Source of the DNA: Funneliformis mosseae
Lineage: Eukaryota > Glomeromycota > Glomeromycetes > Glomerales > Glomeraceae
Assembly (NCBI GenBank): GCA_910592005.1
Contig: CAJVPP010003747.1
Coordinates: forward strand, 1 to 10,862
DNA: 10,862 nucleotides
Direction of reading: 5' to 3'
Shown: piece after piece, positions 7,682 through 10,862 of the stretch
How the letters are laid out: every line of letters begins with the position of its first letter
Position numbering within the stretch: position 1 is the stretch's first letter
Translations under genes and position numbers: made by a program
Notes under the pieces: generated by a model
Database searches by the model: none
The model's input: only the letters and a program-made list of their open reading frames with translations
Told to the model about the DNA's origin: nothing

Positions 7682-8113
7682 ATGGATTCAAATGGTGCTG
7701 CCTACTTTAAGCTTTATTTACCTGATCGTGATGATACGTATGAAAAGACAACAAATGCATTATCCTCTTTACAAAAAATAATATGATATTAAACAACAGA
7801 AATGTGATGCTCTCGTATTCATAGTCCATTTAGAAAAATACTTGAAGAGTTCAGGAATCTTTTCTAGAATAGATATATTCAAATGAATGCAAATTTTTAT
7901 GACACTAATAGTGGTAATGGAAGGTTCCTTTCTTTTAGAATAAAAACAATTTATATATATTACACTGTATGTGTATTCATTCTTGAAAAGGATATGTCAC
8001 GTTATGTAGATATTCACTTGAAGAGATGCATTACTAAAGATACTATTTCAAAAAAACATGTAAAAAGAAAAGAAAATTTTCAATCTATTACTTTAAGGGA
8101 ATTTTATATTTAG
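7682..8113 (+). pseudogene. Decayed gene of unknown function with compensating frame changes
   Basis: ATG 7682 opens a frame (MDSNGAAYFKLYLPDRDDTY, on to SSLQKI) that stops at TGA 7784-7786, just after an A6 run (7773-7778). A different frame then reads YDIKQQKCDALVFIVHLEKY and LKSSGIFSRIDIFK (about 7782-7883) and stops at TGA 7884-7886. The first frame resumes with MNANFYDTNSGNGRFLSF at 7883 and ends with TAG at 8111-8113. The protein-like pieces abut, which suggests one former polypeptide of about 140 residues with two opposite single-base shifts. Alternatively some breaks are introns: a donor-like GTATGA lies at 7739, an acceptor-like TTTCTTTTAG ends at 7938, and GTATGT is at 7967. After about 7940 the residues become Lys/Ile/Tyr-heavy and less convincing. 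I recognise no family. Confidence 0.35.
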
Positions 8114-8186
8114 TAATATAAATAATACATATTACGAAAGAAGTGTCTTTAACTGAAGCTTTCATTCTAATCTTTTTCATATTCAG

Positions 8187-8404
8187 AAAAGAATAAATTG
8201 GCATCAGTATTATATTTATATAATTCTTGTATAATTAGCTATGAATTTTATAAAGTGATTATAGTAAAAAAATACTGCATAAAAGAAAGAGATAAATCAA
8301 CATCTCCTCCATTATTACAAAAGCTTGCTGCATTAATAAGTTCTAAAGGGATTATGCAACATAGTGCAAATGCATCTAAGATTTTCTTTTCAGCTTATAG
8401 ATAA
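8187..8404 (+). pseudogene. Possible last exon of the decayed gene, unrecognised
   Basis: A pyrimidine-rich acceptor-like TTTTTCATATTCAG ends at 8186 and is followed by a frame open to TAA 8402-8404. The frame reads KNKLASVLYLYNSCIISYEF, then basic residues VKKYCIKERDKS, then PPLLQKLAALISSKGIMQHS and ANASKIFFSAYR. The last third has helix-like, normal composition. There is no ATG at the start, so it would have to be an internal or terminal exon. The upstream TAG-terminated fragment (7682-8113) would need an unseen donor to join in phase. Function unknown. Confidence 0.25.
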
Positions 8405-9244
8405 TTTATATGTATAATATAATATATTTTTTTTTTCAAAAAATTTAGTAATAATAATATTAATATCTTAGAGATTATTAATTACTAAATACTATAATTA
8501 TGATTTGAAAATTTCTATATAATAATTATCTAATAAGCTTATAGAAATTACAAAAAAAGGTCTAAGTTGTTAACAAAATAAATTTGAAAATAGTAAGAAA
8601 TGATAGTACTCTTGATGAAAGATACTTTTAGGTTTCTCATAGTAAAACTTATTTTATTAATAAAAAATTAATTAATTTTATATGAAAAATGAGTATAATT
8701 ATTATTTTGCTACTATTTAGATAAAAGCAAAAAAAAATCGGTTATATAAATGATTAGTTAATATAATATATATACTTATTTTTAAATTATTATATTAATA
8801 AGGCTATATAGTTGTTAAAGATAAATTAGTCTAATTATTAAAATGATTATAAAATTTCAAAATTATCATATTAATAAAAATTATAATTTTAAAAACTTTA
8901 TCAGAATTTTAAAATATGAGAAAAATAAGATAAATCAATAAAAATATAAAAATTTGACATTAAAATTCATATATAAAGTTTGAAATAAAAATTTTATTAT
9001 AAATTTTTCAAATTTGAAGATAATTATAAATTTGTATACTGAATTTTTCATATTAGTCCTTAATTAAAATTCTGAATATTATATTAATAAAATAATATAT
9101 TTATTCTATTACAATATATATAGATATATGTAATATAAATTAATACTTTTTGATTTTCATTATAATATATATAATGTAATAAATAATACTTTGCAAATCA
9201 TCTGTAAAATTATACTTATATAATAAAATAATTTTTACATTAAA
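8405..9244. other. AT-rich gene-free stretch
   Basis: About 840 bases of A/T-dominated sequence with stops in every frame. No gene, RNA or clear repeat seen. Confidence 0.6.
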
Positions 9245-9270
9245 ACTGACAGAAACTGACAGACCTGTCA
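9245..9270. repeat. ACTGACAGA tandem pair with adjoining hairpin
   Basis: ACTGACAGAA (9245-9254) is followed directly by ACTGACAGAC (9255-9264). The second copy also forms TGACAG-AC-CTGTCA (9257-9270), a 6-bp inverted repeat with a 2-base gap. It lies just outside the inverted repeat at 9281-9381. Confidence 0.6.
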
Positions 9271-9280
9271 TATATAATAT

Positions 9281-9381
9281 ATATGCTAAATATGCCATAT
9301 CTACCAAATAGAGCATACATATTATTTATTACACTTCTATTATTTATATCATTATTATTATTTATATCATAATTAGCATAT
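9281..9381. repeat. 14-bp inverted repeat flanking about 73 bases, MITE-like
   Basis: ATATGCTAAATATG (9281-9294) and CATAATTAGCATAT (9368-9381) pair at 13 of 14 positions. Between them ATTATTTATATCAT occurs twice (9339-9352, 9357-9370) with an 18-base period. No target-site duplication is evident, so it may be a degenerate small element or a chance structure in A/T-rich DNA. Confidence 0.4.
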
Positions 9382-10620
9382 CTGTTAGTCCTGTTATTAT
9401 TGTCAATAGTATCATAAATATCATAGATTTTTTTTAATTATAATTTTTCTATATAAAGGACATGAAAATGCCTTAGAAAAAGGACAGATCCCAACATTGT
9501 ATTCAATATATATTTAATAACAATAATAAATACTCTTAATATTTTGCAAATATAAAACTTATAATTTTATTCTTGTTAACTAAATAAACTCTCTAACTAA
9601 TAGTATATCAAGTTGATTAGATTTAAGTTAAAACTATTATTTCACTGACTTCAAATTATAGTTAACTTATTCAATGAAAAGAGTAATGTTAACAATATAT
9701 AAAAAATCAATTTTTCAAAAATATTTGAATTTTTTACTTATATTATTTAATAAAATTTTATTTATTAATATAAATAATATATCATTATAAGTATATTTGC
9801 TCTAAAAATACAGGATATTTTTATTATATAAAATCTATTTATTCTGATCTAAATATATTATAAAACTTTTCTAAGTCTTAATATTAAAAAGTTGAGCAAA
9901 AAAGTTTATATATATTATTCTAATATTTTTTTAAATATCAAAAATTTAATATATATATATTTTTTAAGTATAAAACTTTAACATAAAAGTCTATTATATA
10001 CTATTCTACTTTAATTTTTAATATAAATTCATGCTTAAAAGAACATGAAAAGAAAATTACAACATTTAAAAGTAATATTTAAAATTATAGTTGCTTATTA
10101 TTTATTAGATATTATACTAATAAAACTCTTATATCTTAAATTAGTAAATATAATTAACTTCTTTACAATAATATCCTTTAAAATTACCTAATAATATAAT
10201 TATATAAAAGTATATTTATACAAAAATTGGATCTTATAATTATGTAATAAATCTTTGATCAATTTAATGTAATTATATTAATTTTTCTTTTTTTTAGATT
10301 CTTTTCAATTTTAAATTCTAGATAGTTATTTATTTATTTTATTTTTTATTTATTTCTTTAACAATTCTAAATTTTTAATATTTTTCTTTTAGATATAAGA
10401 TCAGAACAAGTTAAACTAAATTAAGTAGAACTATTGATCATTTTTAATTTTATATGAAAATTTAAAATTTTTTAATAAAGTTTATTTTAAAATAAAATAA
10501 TTTTATGATGATTTATTACAATAATTTAAAAGTGTAAGCGAAACCAAAATCTTAAGATCGAAACATTTCAGCTTTCAAGAACTAAAATCTGAAACTTTCT
10601 GATAATCCAAAACTAAGACA
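9382..10620. other. AT-rich gene-free stretch
   Basis: About 1.2 kb of A/T-dominated sequence with abundant stops in all frames. Nothing identified. Confidence 0.6.
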
Positions 10621-10664
10621 AAATTAGCGAAACTGGCGAAATTGGCAAACTAGATGAAACTAGC
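10621..10664. repeat. 9-bp tandem repeat AAA(C/T)T(A/G)GC(G/A)
   Basis: AAATTAGCG (10621-10629), AAACTGGCG (10630-10638) and AAATTGGCA (10639-10647) follow in register. After a degenerate unit, AAACTAGCA is at 10656-10664. On the plus strand it would read Lys-Leu-Ala repeated, but TAG at 10651-10653 and the lack of an upstream frame argue against coding. The stretch 10540-10690 is somewhat richer in C/G than its flanks. Confidence 0.55.
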
Positions 10665-10739
10665 AAAACCTTTCAAAACTAGTTAGTCAATCAAAATAAA
10701 TGCTGATTTAAACCTTTAATACTATTAAAAACTAATCTG

Positions 10740-10815
10740 TGCTAATTAATCAATAAATTAATTAAAGTTGCTATGCTAATTAATGTGCTATTTACACATA
10801 ATATACAATTAGCAT
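10740..10815. repeat. TGCTAATTAAT direct pair with inverted partner
   Basis: TGCTAATTAAT occurs at 10740-10750 and 10774-10784, and its partial inverse AATTAGCA at 10807-10814. The word AATTAGCATAT (10807-10817) also occurs at 9371-9381 inside the other inverted repeat, hinting at a shared repeat family. Confidence 0.45.
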
Positions 10816-10862
10816 ATAATTTATTATTTATTAATTCGATATATCTAAAAACAAAAATTTCA

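Overview
The window reads as nuclear DNA of a very AT-rich fungus. Long stretches are almost pure A/T. The genes that can be read are interrupted by short GT..AG introns of about 50-90 bases, and several low-copy repeats lie between them. The best guess is an arbuscular mycorrhizal fungus of the Rhizophagus type. This rests on the base composition, the intron style and my recollection of a lineage-expanded P-loop ATPase family there; it is an inference, and no search was run.

Layout. 1-335: the decayed 3' end of a gene encoding an 11-residue tandem repeat. 335-3290: mostly AT-rich and gene-poor, with a cluster of palindromes around CAACTAGTTG (629-757), two hairpins (1734-1761, 2117-2157), a doubtful small ORF (1760-1951) and an unexplained island of more balanced composition (about 2690-2900). 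3342-4062: the one clearly intact gene, a four-exon, 172-residue protein of the fungal SigF-like NTF2-like family. 4456-4500: palindromic repeats. 4650-6294: a five-exon, visibly more GC-rich gene for a P-loop (AAA+/STAND-like) ATPase with a mitochondrial-presequence-like N terminus. It is broken by four single-base frameshifts, one of them seven bases after the Walker A codons. 6593-7066: a frame open except for one TAG, which a 78-base intron could remove. 7304-7399: a roughly 80-bp hAT-type MITE with a 17-bp terminal inverted repeat and a perfect 8-bp target-site duplication. 7466-8404: protein-like fragments with compensating frame changes, probably a decayed gene. 8405-10862: AT-rich, no genes seen, small inverted and tandem repeats only.

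The genes do not form a pathway. The NTF2-like gene looks like an ordinary conserved fungal gene beside a region of decayed, family-expanded genes and small mobile elements. I found no convincing new multi-gene system. The most useful observations are the broken ATPase (decay or assembly error), the MITE with its intact duplication, and the decayed repeat-protein tail at the left edge.
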